Below, piece after piece: positions 1-8,517 of a stretch of DNA of 36,166 nucleotides. Under the pieces are notes generated by a model that was given only the letters and a program-made list of their open reading frames with translations, did no database searches and was not told where the DNA came from. Position 1 is the stretch's first letter; every line of letters begins with the position of its first letter. Source of the stretch: Pseudolactococcus hodotermopsidis (lineage in GTDB: Bacteria; Bacillota; Bacilli; Lactobacillales; Streptococcaceae); contig NZ_BLLI01000015.1 in NCBI RefSeq assembly GCF_011170085.1, positions 1-36,166 of the forward strand, in the 5' to 3' direction. A program made the position numbers and the translations under genes.

Positions 1-162
1 CATATCTTCAACTGATAATTTACTGTGACGACCTCGACGGTTATGTTTTTCATGATAAGCGGTCTTAAGAAGACTGCTCATAGATTCAAAGGTTGGACGT
101 TTAACGCCAACTAGACGTTTAAAATGATTATCGCTGAGTTTGCTGAGGGATTCATAGTTCAT
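1..162 (-). CDS. IS5-family transposase, N-terminal fragment
   Basis: The reading frame starts at ATG 162 and stays open to the window edge (54 codons). The product begins MNYESLSKLSDNHFKRLVG and continues with a basic stretch, NRRGRHSK. This resembles the N-terminal DNA-binding part of IS5-group DDE transposases found in lactococci and streptococci. The catalytic DDE core would lie off the left edge, so activity cannot be judged. The C-terminal end of a similar protein is seen at 36003-36166, in a separate copy at the other edge. Confidence 0.7.
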   Translation of the reverse strand, partial: MNYESLSKLSDNHFKRLVGVKRPTFESMSSLLKTAYHEKHNRRGRHSKLSVEDM

Positions 163-204
163 GACTATAGTATAACAAATTTTTTTATTTTTGGGAGAAG
201 TCTA
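1..204 (-). mobile_element. IS5-type insertion sequence, right end (partial, runs off the window)
   Basis: This is the promoter-side end of an insertion sequence. It holds the first 54 codons of a transposase and ends at a terminal repeat, GGGAGAAGTCTA at 193-204. The same 12 bases appear inverted as TAGACTTCTCCC at 35987-35998, next to the 3' end of a matching transposase, so both window edges are copies of one IS family in the same orientation. The outer boundary at 204 is inferred from this repeat match. The rest of the element lies outside the window. Confidence 0.75.
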
Positions 205-284
205 ATTTTTAAATTTCTTCTTGTCCTCCCTCTTTTCAGTTTCATTTGATTTAAATAAAACATTAAGATACAATTAAGAAGATA

Positions 285-342
285 TTGACAATTTATGATT
301 TATTTGTTAAAATTGGTCTATACCAATTGGTATAGACTTAAT
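285..342 (+). promoter_or_regulatory. Promoter with overlapping dre/NagR-like palindromes upstream of the protease gene
   Basis: A strong sigma-A promoter is visible: TTGACA at 285-290, a 17-bp spacer, and TAAAAT at 308-313 with an extended TG at 305-306. Directly on it lies AATTGGTCTATACCAATT (311-328), followed by the overlapping AATTGGTATAGACTTAAT (325-342). Bases 317-338 form a perfect 22-bp palindrome. The TTGGTCTATACCAA core resembles dre sites bound by GntR/HutC regulators such as NagR. Because it covers the -10 and start site, repression is the likely effect. The regulator identity is inference. Confidence 0.6.
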
Positions 343-362
343 ATTTTAGAGGGGGATTAAAT

Positions 363-2555
363 ATGAATCCAATCAAATTCAAAACACTGAAATTTTCACT
401 CCCATGCCTTTTGCTTATTGGCATGATGTCACTTTTCTTGGGACAAGTGAGCCTTTCAGCTGACGAGGTAACATTGCCCAAAACAAGAGGGGTTTTTGGG
501 GAAGATAATCGGCAAATCATCACTGATTTCTCACAAAAACCACATCGAGCGTCTGTGCGTATTTCTGTCCAATTTCCAAATAAAGAGGTAATTTCAGCAA
601 GTGGTACCTTGATTAACAATGATTTTGTTGTCACTGCAGCACACGTTCTTTATAGTAAAGAACACGGCGGAATGGCGATTTATGCAACAATTGGTGCAGG
701 TGCAATCGCTGGTAACCCAACGCTCGGTGTGGCGACAGCCGAAAAATTCTTCATCACAGAAGAGTATGCCAAAGGTGGCTTTTATAACTCAATCGTTGAC
801 GTTGGCGGTATTAAATTAAGCACAAAATTGGGCAATTCTGCTACAACTTTGTTAGTTCAGCCAAATGTTTCAGTTGGTGAAAACTTGACGGTTTCAGGTT
901 TTTCTTACGATTTAGAAGGGTATCTTGGCTCTGATGCTGGCCCGATTGATAGCCTTTCAAGTCATGTTGTTCGTTATAAAATGGACACGATTGGTGGCGC
1001 TTCAGGTGGTACAGTTGTCAATGATCGCAATGAAATTGTCGCTGTTCATTCGGGACAAGATGGAAAATATAACATCGGTGCTCGTTTATCAGGCTATAAT
1101 CTTGAACAGCTTAAAAAATGGACAACTGTTAATATAGCACCAGAAAAAACGACTTATACCCTTTCTTATCAGCTAAATGGTAGCTCTGGCAAAGTACCTG
1201 ATAAAATAACTGTTGCTGATAAAGAAACAATTAAAATAACACCTAATCAGCCTGTTCGCCCTGGTTATGATTTCCTCGGTTGGTCAACTAATATCAATGC
1301 AACAACTGCTGATTATCAAGCTAATGATACTTTGACAGTCACTAAAGATACAATATTATATGCCATTTGGCAGTCAAATGGTAGAGCGGTTTACACACTT
1401 TCTTATGACCTGAACGGCGGCAATAGTACAACACCTCCTGCTGTCGTAGCGGAAAATGGTGCTGAGCTTAAAATAACAAATGACAAACCCAACCGTCCTG
1501 GTTACGATTTTTTAGGATGGGCAGATGATGCAAATGCAACGACTGCGCAATATCAGACTAACGACAGTTTCAAAATTGCTCGCTCACTGAACCTATATGC
1601 GATTTGGGCGCAGAAGCCTGTTGTACTTCATACAATAACTTTTGATTTAAATGGAGGCGATAGCGAAGTACCGACTGCGCTTACGGCTGAAACAGAAACA
1701 ACAGTCAAACTTCCTAGCACTATTCCTAATCGTCAAGGCTACCTCTTTCTCGGTTGGGCAGAAAATGCGACAAGCATTACTGCGACCTACAAGGCAAATG
1801 CTGAAATCTCAGCGGAAAAATCGCTGACTTTATATGCGATTTGGGCGATTATTCCGCAAGAACATCTGATTACTTACGATTTGAATGGGGGCAATGGGGT
1901 AAAACCTGCGAATTTATTTGTAACTGACAAGACAACTGTTCGTTTGACAACACTCTTGCCAACTCGGGCTGGTTATGAATTTGGTGGTTGGTCAGAAGAT
2001 CCAACGGCAAAATCGGCGACTTATCTACCAGCTGCAACCTTTACAGCAACTCATTCAACAACTTTGTATGCGGTTTGGCAACATATCCCGAAAACTTATA
2101 CGCTGACTTATAATCTTCATGGTGGCACAGGTGTGAAATCTGAAAAAGTGACGACAACTAGCGGTACAGCAGCGCAAGTTATGCCACAAACACCAACACG
2201 AAAAGGCTATCATTTCTTGGGTTGGGCAGTTTCTTCCTCTGCTAAAATCGCTGACTATCCTATCGGCACTGCTATTAGCATTGAAAAAAATACGACTTTA
2301 CACGCACTTTGGGTCAAACGTGTTGATTATACAGTCACTTACAATTTGAACGGTGGCACAGGTGTGAAAATTGATAAAGCCATTGTTGAGAAAGGATATA
2401 GCCTGAATATTACTTCACAAACACCGACTCGAAAAAACTATACTTTCCTTGGTTGGGCGACAAGTTCGTCTGCTAAAACAGCGACTTATCGGGCAAATAA
2501 TCTTTTTGTTCCTGAGAAAAATGTTACTTTATATGCAATTTGGTTGAAAAATTAG
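363..2555 (+). CDS. Secreted trypsin/V8-like serine protease with six Flg_new (Listeria-Bacteroides) repeats
   Basis: The 730-residue product starts with a Sec signal peptide (basic start, hydrophobic core about residues 10-28, probable cleavage after VSLSA). Residues about 50-255 form a chymotrypsin-fold protease of the glutamyl-endopeptidase (S1B) type with a complete apparent triad: His94 in TAAHV, Asp146 in IVDVGGIKL and Ser214 in GGASGG. From about residue 265 to the end are six tandem repeats of about 75 residues, each with YDLNGG, a GYxFLGW core and a closing LYAIW. These match the Flg_new/InlB B-repeat family. There is no LPXTG or other anchor, so it is either released or held through the repeats. 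An AGGGGG ribosome site lies about 8 bases before ATG 363. The gene stands alone behind a palindrome-controlled promoter. The substrate cannot be read from sequence. Confidence 0.85.
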   Translation: MNPIKFKTLKFSLPCLLLIGMMSLFLGQVSLSADEVTLPKTRGVFGEDNRQIITDFSQKPHRASVRISVQFPNKEVISASGTLINNDFVVTAAHVLYSKEHGGMAIYATIGAGAIAGNPTLGVATAEKFFITEEYAKGGFYNSIVDVGGIKLSTKLGNSATTLLVQPNVSVGENLTVSGFSYDLEGYLGSDAGPIDSLSSHVVRYKMDTIGGASGGTVVNDRNEIVAVHSGQDGKYNIGARLSGYNLEQLKKWTTVNIAPEKTTYTLSYQLNGSSGKVPDKITVADKETIKITPNQPVRPGYDFLGWSTNINATTADYQANDTLTVTKDTILYAIWQSNGRAVYTLSYDLNGGNSTTPPAVVAENGAELKITNDKPNRPGYDFLGWADDANATTAQYQTNDSFKIARSLNLYAIWAQKPVVLHTITFDLNGGDSEVPTALTAETETTVKLPSTIPNRQGYLFLGWAENATSITATYKANAEISAEKSLTLYAIWAIIPQEHLITYDLNGGNGVKPANLFVTDKTTVRLTTLLPTRAGYEFGGWSEDPTAKSATYLPAATFTATHSTTLYAVWQHIPKTYTLTYNLHGGTGVKSEKVTTTSGTAAQVMPQTPTRKGYHFLGWAVSSSAKIADYPIGTAISIEKNTTLHALWVKRVDYTVTYNLNGGTGVKIDKAIVEKGYSLNITSQTPTRKNYTFLGWATSSSAKTATYRANNLFVPEKNVTLYAIWLKN

Positions 2556-2562
2556 GTTAAAA

Positions 2563-2700
2563 CTGAGGCTAGGACAAAAGTCTCCAAAATAGAAAAACCG
2601 CATGAAATTCGTTTTTGAAAACGTTGATTTCATGCGGTTCTTCTATTTTATAATTAGCTAAATTATGCTAATTTTCGACTTTTGTTCCAGAATCTTAGTC
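2563..2700. repeat. Nested inverted-repeat element (MITE-like or long hairpin)
   Basis: Outer arms pair: AGGACAAAAGTC near 2571-2582 with GACTTTTGTTCC at 2677-2688, and the pairing extends imperfectly outward. Inside is a very long hairpin: 2590-2608 pairs with 2627-2645 around CCGCATGAAAT, with one weak position, and the loop itself contains a CGTTTT/AAAACG pair. A third small hairpin (AATTAGC/GCTAATT) lies near 2652-2673. It sits between the convergent protease and clpP genes, so the central hairpin may also act as a two-way terminator. The GGACAAAAGTC arms resemble a short intergenic repeat that I recall from streptococci; this was not checked. Confidence 0.55.
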
Positions 2701-2741
2701 TATTTGATAAGATTTTATTTTTTTAAAACTAACGTTCCTTT

Positions 2742-3338
2742 TTATTTCAAGTCATTGCGATTCATAATCTCGTCAATAAACCCATATTCCAAGGTTTCCT
2801 CAGCTGACATCCAACGATCGCGTTCTGCATCTTTATGGACTTTATTGACCGTTTGACCAGAATTATCCGCCAAGATTTTCTCCAATGTTTTACGCGTTCT
2901 TGACAAATGATCCGCAACAATTTGCATATCTGTTTGTTGCGTACCACCGCCAGTACCACCCATAGGTTGATGAATCAAATATTCAGCATTTGGCAACATG
3001 AACCGTTTGCCCTTAGCACCAGATGAGGCAATGATTGTCCCCATTGATGCTGCAACGCCCATGACAATTGTTTGAACATCAGACTTGATGAAATTCATGG
3101 TATCAACAATGGCAAGTCCCGCTGAAACTGAACCACCTGGAGAATTGATATAGAGATAGATGTCTTTGGTCGAATCTTGCGCGTCCAAAAACAGAAGTTG
3201 CGCAATCACAGCGTTTGCCATATTGTCCTCAACTTCGCCCGTCAGCATAATGATACGATCCTTCAAAAGGCGTGAGTAAATATCGTAAGCGCGCTCGCCG
3301 CGACTTGATTGTTCGATAACTGTTGGAATGAGTGCCAT
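2742..3338 (-). CDS. clpP: ATP-dependent Clp protease proteolytic subunit ClpP
   Basis: The 198-residue product is the serine protease core of the Clp machine. It forms a tetradecamer in the cytoplasm and degrades substrates unfolded by ClpX, ClpC or ClpE. The catalytic triad is clear: Ser98 in GVAASMG, His123 in YLIHQP and Asp170 in VHKDAERD. I chose ATG 3338 because AAGGAG lies just upstream and the product begins [10 protein letters not shown] as in the family. A longer frame to 3380 adds 14 residues that overlap the promoter and is unlikely. It is monocistronic, with its own promoter carrying a CtsR box, so heat-shock-type control is expected. Confidence 0.97.
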   Translation of the reverse strand: MALIPTVIEQSSRGERAYDIYSRLLKDRIIMLTGEVEDNMANAVIAQLLFLDAQDSTKDIYLYINSPGGSVSAGLAIVDTMNFIKSDVQTIVMGVAASMGTIIASSGAKGKRFMLPNAEYLIHQPMGGTGGGTQQTDMQIVADHLSRTRKTLEKILADNSGQTVNKVHKDAERDRWMSAEETLEYGFIDEIMNRNDLK

Positions 3339-3368
3339 GTTAATAGCTCCTTTATTTTTTATAATTCT

Positions 3369-3398
3369 ATTATATCGCATTGGTCAGTTTTGGTCAAA
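3369..3398 (-). promoter_or_regulatory. clpP promoter with CtsR operator
   Basis: On the minus strand, TTGACC (3392-3397) and TATAAT (3369-3374) are separated by 17 bases. Read on the plus strand, 3382-3398 is GGTCAGT-TTT-GGTCAAA. This matches the CtsR heptad repeat (RGTCAAA NNN RGTCAAA) with two changes in the first half. The box covers the -35 and half the spacer, as expected for repression by CtsR of clp genes in low-GC Gram-positives. Confidence 0.85.
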
Positions 3399-3450
3399 GA
3401 TTTAGCTTTGAATAATGTTATTTCATGTTGACAACGCATTTCAAAACCAC

Positions 3451-3478
3451 AAAAACGCTCAATTTTCAAGCGTTTTTT
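3451..3478 (-). terminator. Rho-independent terminator after pyc
   Basis: Downstream of the pyc stop, the minus strand folds AACGCT / AGCGTT around a 9-base loop and then runs into TTTTT. It separates pyc from the clpP promoter. Confidence 0.7.
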
Positions 3479-3487
3479 CAATCTATT

Positions 3488-6400
3488 TTATTTCATCTCA
3501 ATCAGCAAATCTTGTGTCGCAATTGATTCAGCTGCCTTGACATAAATTTTCTTGATTTCACCTTCAAATGGCGCTTCAATCGTTGTCTCCATCTTCATTG
3601 CCTCAGTTACCATTAAGGGTTGCCCCTTGACAACTTTATCATTAGCTTTGACGAGAACAGCAACGACTGAGCCAGGCATAGTTGCACCAATATGGTACTG
3701 ATTTGTTGGTTCAGCTTTCTCTTTGAAAATAACCGTAGTTTTAATTGATGTATCCTTGACAATTATCTCACGACGTTGCCCATTAAGATTGAAGAAAAGT
3801 GTCCGATTACCCTCCATATCAGGATCAGAAATGCTGTCCAAACGAATCAGCAAAGTCTTACCTTTCTCAATTTCAACCGACAATTTTTCGCCCACACGCA
3901 TGCCACCAAAGAAAGTCGGTGTATCAAGCAAAGTCACACTACCAAATTCATTTTGCATTTTTTGATAATCAAGGAAAACTTGCGGATAAAGAATGTAACT
4001 CAAAACTTCATGTTCCGCTGGCTCATAACCCAATTTCTCAGCCAATTCAATAGCTACTTCAGAAAAATCAACTGGTGCTGCATGATTACCCGGACGATCC
4101 GTGATGAATGGCTTATCTTTCAAGATGATTTTCTGCAATTTTTCAGGGAAACCACCGACTGGCTGACCCAAATCGCCCGCAAAGAAACTAATGACAGACT
4201 CTGGGAAACTCAGCGTATCGCCTTTTTCATAAATATCAGTCTCAGTCAAGTCATTTTGCACCATGAACAGTGCCATATCGCCGACAACTTTGGAACTTGG
4301 TGTCACTTTGATAATGTCGCCAAACATCATATTGACCGTGCGATACATGACCTTGACTTCATCAAACCGCATGCCCAAACCAACAGCTGTGGCTTGCGCT
4401 TGGAGGTTGGTGTATTGACCACCCGGCATTTCGTGCATATAGACTTCCGTTTGCGGACTGGTCAAACCTTTTTCAAATGGTGCGTAGAACTTGCGCACAT
4501 CTTCCCAATAATGATTGATTTGAATCGCATTCTCATTGTCAAGCTCGGGCGCACGGTTACCATTTTCCAAAGCATAATAAAGTGATAATAGACTCGGTTG
4601 ACTTGTGCCTGATGACATGGCTGAGGTCGCCACATCAACAATATCCACGCCCGCAGTGACTGCCGCCGAGCACGTAATTACACCATTACCAGCCGTATCA
4701 TGCGTGTGCAGATGAATCGGAATAGCAACGGTGTCTTTGAGCTCAGAAATCAAACGATAAGCGGCTTGGGGTTTTAGAATACCAGCCATATCTTTGATGG
4801 CAAGAATATGCGCACCCGTTGCTTCAAGCTCTTTCGCCAAGTCTTTATAATACTGAATGCTATATTTTTGGCGGTCATTATCAAGAATATCCCCCGTATA
4901 ACACATAGTTGCCTCAACAATTTTACCCGTGTCACGCACGGCTTGGATTGATTTTTCCATCTGTGGCAACCAGTTGAGCGAGTCGAACACGCGGAAAACA
5001 TCCATGCCCTCTTTGGCTGCAACCTTGATAAATTCTTGAATCACATTATCTGGATAATTTTGGTAGCCAACAGCATTTGAACCACGGAAAAGCATTTGAA
5101 ATAGAGTATTTGGCATGAGTTTACGCAGTTCGCGTAATCTGTACCATGGACTTTCATTTAAGAAACGGTAGGCAACGTCAAACGTCGCACCACCCCACAT
5201 CTCAGCCGAAAAGAGATTGGGGAGTCCTTGATCAACAGCTGCTGCCACATTTTTCATATCCTGCAAACGCACACGTGTCGCAAGTAGACTTTGGTGCGCA
5301 TCACGGAAAGTCGTATCCGTAAACAAGACTTCCTTGCGTGATTTGACAAAATCAACCACCGCATCAGCGCCTTTTTCATCCAAAATATTTTTCGTTGTCA
5401 AAACGTCAAGTTGCTTAATTTTCGGTTGACGTGTTTCATCAAAATAAGGTTTGGTTGTTTTAGTAATGCCGGGAAAACCATTAACTGTGATATTGGCGAT
5501 ATATTTCATCGTCTTGTTGCCGCGATCACGCAAACGTGGAAAGTTAAAGAGTTCTGGTGTATTGTCGATGAAAGTCGTTTTCGCATTACCCGAAACAAAT
5601 TCTGGGTGGTTGAGCACATTTTTCAAGAAAGGCATATTTGTTTTCACGCCACGAATCCGAAATTCACGCAGACAACGATCCATTTTCAAAATCGCCTCGC
5701 TGAAATCTGTCGCATGAGTGATCACTTTGACCAATAAACTATCAAAATAAGGTGTTACCTCATAACCCGAGTAAGCATTGCCGACATCCAAACGCACGCC
5801 AAAACCACCCGGCGAACGGTAGGTGTCGATTTTTCCTGTATCGGGGAGGAAATTATTTTCAGGGTCTTCAGTCGTAATCCGACATTGAATGGCAGAGCCA
5901 AGCAATTGAATTTCATCTTGCACTGGAATTTTCACATCTTTGTGAAGATCAGCGCCCTCAGCAATGAGAATCTGCGCTTGTACAATATCAATACCTGTTA
6001 CTGCCTCAGTAATTGTATGTTCAACTTGGACACGCGGATTGACTTCGATAAAGTAAAAGTCATTATCTTTAACAAGAAATTCAACCGTTCCCGCATTGAC
6101 ATAACCAACGTGTTTACAAAGTTTGACTGCCGCATCACAGATACGATTGCGCAAGTCATCAGCCATCCCAACGCTTGGTGCAACTTCGATAACCTTTTGA
6201 TTGCGACGTTGAACAGAACAGTCACGTTCGTATAAATGCACCACATTGCCATGCGAATCGCCTAAAATCTGAACTTCGATATGTTTAGGATTGGTAATGT
6301 ATTTTTCAACATAAATTTCATCTGAGCCAAATGCCGACTTGGCCTCGCTCGCCGCACGAACATAGCCGTCACGCGCCTCAGCCTCATTGTGTGCCACACG

Positions 6401-6901
6401 CATACCGCGACCGCCACCACCAAGCGCAGCTTTTATCATGACAGGATAGCCGTAAGTGCGCCCAAAGTCTAATGCGCCCTCAAGGTCAACTGGTCCCTCA
6501 GTCCCTGGAATTGAGCCAACACCCGCCGCAACAGATGCCTCCTTGGCCTTGATTTTATCGCCAAAAATGTCCAAGTGATGCAAAGTCGGACCGACAAAAA
6601 TCAAACCTGCCGCCTCAACTTTACGGGCAAAGTCGATATTCTCCGACAAGAGACCATAACCTGGATGAATCGCCTCAGCACCAGATGCCACAGCAATTCG
6701 CACAATATCATCAATATCTAAGTAAGCATCAATCGGCTTTTTACCCTCGCCAACCAGATAAGCCTCGTCAGCCTTGAAACGATGAACCGAGTACTCGTCC
6801 TCCTTGGCATAAATCGCCACGGTCGAAATGCCCAATTCATTACAAGCACGGAAAACACGGATAGCGATTTCGCCACGATTAGCAACTAATAGTTTTTTCA
6901 T
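3488..6901 (-). CDS. pyc: Pyruvate carboxylase
   Basis: The 1137-residue biotin enzyme converts pyruvate, bicarbonate and ATP to oxaloacetate, supplying aspartate and related amino acids. All parts are present. The N-terminal biotin carboxylase (about 1-450) begins MKKLLVANRGEIAIR and has the GGGGRGMR ATP-grasp loop. The carboxyltransferase domain (about 530-800) starts with LFTDTTFRDAHQSLLATR and has the metal-site motif HLHTHDTAGNG. The C-terminal biotinyl domain has EAMKMET, with the biotinylated lysine at about 1103. The length is normal for single-chain Pyc. The start ATG 6901 follows GAAAGG. It lies 37 bases after ftsW, so the two are probably co-transcribed; ftsW-pyc adjacency is, as I recall, also seen in Lactococcus. 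Confidence 0.97.
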   Translation of the reverse strand: MKKLLVANRGEIAIRVFRACNELGISTVAIYAKEDEYSVHRFKADEAYLVGEGKKPIDAYLDIDDIVRIAVASGAEAIHPGYGLLSENIDFARKVEAAGLIFVGPTLHHLDIFGDKIKAKEASVAAGVGSIPGTEGPVDLEGALDFGRTYGYPVMIKAALGGGGRGMRVAHNEAEARDGYVRAASEAKSAFGSDEIYVEKYITNPKHIEVQILGDSHGNVVHLYERDCSVQRRNQKVIEVAPSVGMADDLRNRICDAAVKLCKHVGYVNAGTVEFLVKDNDFYFIEVNPRVQVEHTITEAVTGIDIVQAQILIAEGADLHKDVKIPVQDEIQLLGSAIQCRITTEDPENNFLPDTGKIDTYRSPGGFGVRLDVGNAYSGYEVTPYFDSLLVKVITHATDFSEAILKMDRCLREFRIRGVKTNMPFLKNVLNHPEFVSGNAKTTFIDNTPELFNFPRLRDRGNKTMKYIANITVNGFPGITKTTKPYFDETRQPKIKQLDVLTTKNILDEKGADAVVDFVKSRKEVLFTDTTFRDAHQSLLATRVRLQDMKNVAAAVDQGLPNLFSAEMWGGATFDVAYRFLNESPWYRLRELRKLMPNTLFQMLFRGSNAVGYQNYPDNVIQEFIKVAAKEGMDVFRVFDSLNWLPQMEKSIQAVRDTGKIVEATMCYTGDILDNDRQKYSIQYYKDLAKELEATGAHILAIKDMAGILKPQAAYRLISELKDTVAIPIHLHTHDTAGNGVITCSAAVTAGVDIVDVATSAMSSGTSQPSLLSLYYALENGNRAPELDNENAIQINHYWEDVRKFYAPFEKGLTSPQTEVYMHEMPGGQYTNLQAQATAVGLGMRFDEVKVMYRTVNMMFGDIIKVTPSSKVVGDMALFMVQNDLTETDIYEKGDTLSFPESVISFFAGDLGQPVGGFPEKLQKIILKDKPFITDRPGNHAAPVDFSEVAIELAEKLGYEPAEHEVLSYILYPQVFLDYQKMQNEFGSVTLLDTPTFFGGMRVGEKLSVEIEKGKTLLIRLDSISDPDMEGNRTLFFNLNGQRREIIVKDTSIKTTVIFKEKAEPTNQYHIGATMPGSVVAVLVKANDKVVKGQPLMVTEAMKMETTIEAPFEGEIKKIYVKAAESIATQDLLIEMK

Positions 6902-6938
6902 TTATAAAGCCTTTCAATTTTTTCAAATAGTTTCATTT

Positions 6939-8207
6939 TTAAATCTCAGAAAAATTTTCAGAGACATAATCAACATCTTTCACGGTATATTTATCTGCCA
7001 TCTCAGCCAATTCACGCCGTTTTTCATCAGCGGAAATGTTGAGGACAAATGCAATACCAACAGACAAGGTCAAAAGTGAATTACCACCTTGACTTAGGAA
7101 AGGAAAAGTTACACCAGTCGAAGGAATCAAGCCTGATACACCGCCGATATTAACCAAAACCTGAGCAAAGAACATGGTACCAACACCAATCGCCATCATG
7201 CTATTAAAAGCATCCTTGGCACGAATACCAATCAAAAAGATTCGCATAATCAAAAAGAAAAGAATGCCGAGAATAATAATACCGCCAATCAAGCCCAACT
7301 CCTCAATCACAATCGTAAAGATAAAATCAGTATGTGCTTCAGGTAAATAGCCTTTTTTCTCAATCGAATTTCCCAGACCACGTCCGAACCAACCACCATT
7401 TGAAATGGCATAATAACCGTTAATCAACTGGTGACCCGAGTCACCCATATCCTGAAAAGGATTGGCAAAAGCAATAAATCGTTTATTGATATAAGCGTAA
7501 TTTTTCAAGAAACCGACACTTGGGATAATATTACCACCTGTGACTTTCAGAAAACCTAGCGCAAATAATATAAATGCGCTAAAGATTTTCATATAGCCTG
7601 TCCCCCAACGATAAGAAATGCCACTGGCTGCAATAACTGCCGCTGCGCTGATGATAATCAAAATTGCATTTCCCAAATCAGGCATGAACGCAACCGCACC
7701 AATCATCACAAACATCCAAGCACGCCAACCACTGAGCATATTTGCCAAAAAAGTTTTTCGCCCAAACAAAGCCTTGATGTCTAGTTGCTTGATTCTCTCT
7801 TGCCTCGTGGCTAATGTTGCCGATAAAAACCAAACAGAGACAAACTTCAGATATTCGGCAGGCTGAATCGTGCCAATCGGTGTTGCAATCCAACCATAAG
7901 CACCATTAACAGGATCAACTAAAAAACGTGCGACAAAAAGCAAAACTATCATAATTGGCAATAAAATACCAAACCAACCAATTCCCTTTAGTTTATCCAC
8001 TTTCATACGAAAAATAACAACAATCATAATCAACGAAAAAATAAAGAAAATAACTTGATTTCTAAACATATGATAAGGTGGCAAACGATGTTCAATCTGA
8101 TAAGGAACAGTTGAGGAGAAAACGACAATCAAACCCAAAACCGCAAGAATCAAATAGGGAATGAGAATCGTATAGTTAATAAAATGTTTTTTTTGAAGTT
8201 CTTTCAT
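6939..8207 (-). CDS. ftsW: SEDS-family peptidoglycan glycosyltransferase FtsW
   Basis: The 422-residue membrane protein has about ten hydrophobic segments and belongs to the SEDS family (FtsW/RodA/SpoVE). These polymerise lipid II glycan strands together with a class B PBP. Visible family features are the GAYGWI...GTIQPAEYLKF segment near residues 100-120 and the C-terminal GLIPSTGVTFPFLSQGG signature. A division role (FtsW rather than RodA) is inferred from similarity and its position before pyc. A weak AGGT ribosome site precedes ATG 8207. It is followed by pyc after 37 bases. Confidence 0.9.
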   Translation of the reverse strand: MKELQKKHFINYTILIPYLILAVLGLIVVFSSTVPYQIEHRLPPYHMFRNQVIFFIFSLIMIVVIFRMKVDKLKGIGWFGILLPIMIVLLFVARFLVDPVNGAYGWIATPIGTIQPAEYLKFVSVWFLSATLATRQERIKQLDIKALFGRKTFLANMLSGWRAWMFVMIGAVAFMPDLGNAILIIISAAAVIAASGISYRWGTGYMKIFSAFILFALGFLKVTGGNIIPSVGFLKNYAYINKRFIAFANPFQDMGDSGHQLINGYYAISNGGWFGRGLGNSIEKKGYLPEAHTDFIFTIVIEELGLIGGIIILGILFFLIMRIFLIGIRAKDAFNSMMAIGVGTMFFAQVLVNIGGVSGLIPSTGVTFPFLSQGGNSLLTLSVGIAFVLNISADEKRRELAEMADKYTVKDVDYVSENFSEI

Positions 8208-8285
8208 AGCTTACCTATTGCGTGATTATCCTCACAATTTTCCTAATCTAATTGTTCTTATTTACTATTTTACCATTTTTTGAGC

Positions 8286-8325
8286 AAAAAAAAAAGAAAG
8301 CTTGAGAAAATAGTTGAAATTTTCT
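8286..8325 (-). terminator. Possible terminator after rpmG
   Basis: On the minus strand AGAAAAT pairs with ATTTTCT around a 7-base loop (8305-8325), followed after about nine bases by a run of ten T. The stem is AT-only and the T run is displaced, so this is a weak call. Bases 8208-8370 hold no other gene that I can see. Confidence 0.35.
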
Positions 8326-8370
8326 AAAAACTCCTTATCAATAGTCACTTTCACAACGTAGGTAAAAATT

Positions 8371-8517
8371 TTACACCTCAACGTGCATTAAGACTTTTCG
8401 TTCTTTCGGACAATATTTGAGCACCTTGACCTTATTGGGATGAGTTGCCTTATTTTTAGATGAAATGTAATTTTGTTGTCCGCAAGATGTACATTTTAAA
8501 TTGATTTTAATTCGCAA
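8371..8517 (-). CDS. rpmG: 50S ribosomal protein L33 (TTG start)
   Basis: This is a 48-residue gene. The product is a small large-subunit ribosomal protein beginning M(TTG)[17 protein letters not shown] and ending with KYCPKERKV then LMHVEV, matching L33. It has the first Cys pair (CTSC) but only one Cys in the second half (CPKE), so it is the type that cannot hold a full zinc ribbon. The start is TTG at 8517 with AGGGG about nine bases upstream. The gene overlaps the last 11 bases of pmrA. The pmrA-rpmG order is, as I recall, also found in streptococci, which supports the call. Confidence 0.88.
   Translation of the reverse strand: MRIKINLKCTSCGQQNYISSKNKATHPNKVKVLKYCPKERKVLMHVEV

Noticed and set aside
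1140-2555. Six repeats at the DNA level as a CRISPR or tandem DNA repeat
   Set aside because: The repeats are diverged at DNA level, about 230 bases long, and in frame within one protein; they are protein-domain repeats.
3776-4585. A 269-codon plus-strand frame opposite pyc
   Set aside because: It is antisense to the highly conserved pyruvate carboxylase, has no ribosome site, and its residues look like a frame shadow (His/Phe/Arg-rich).
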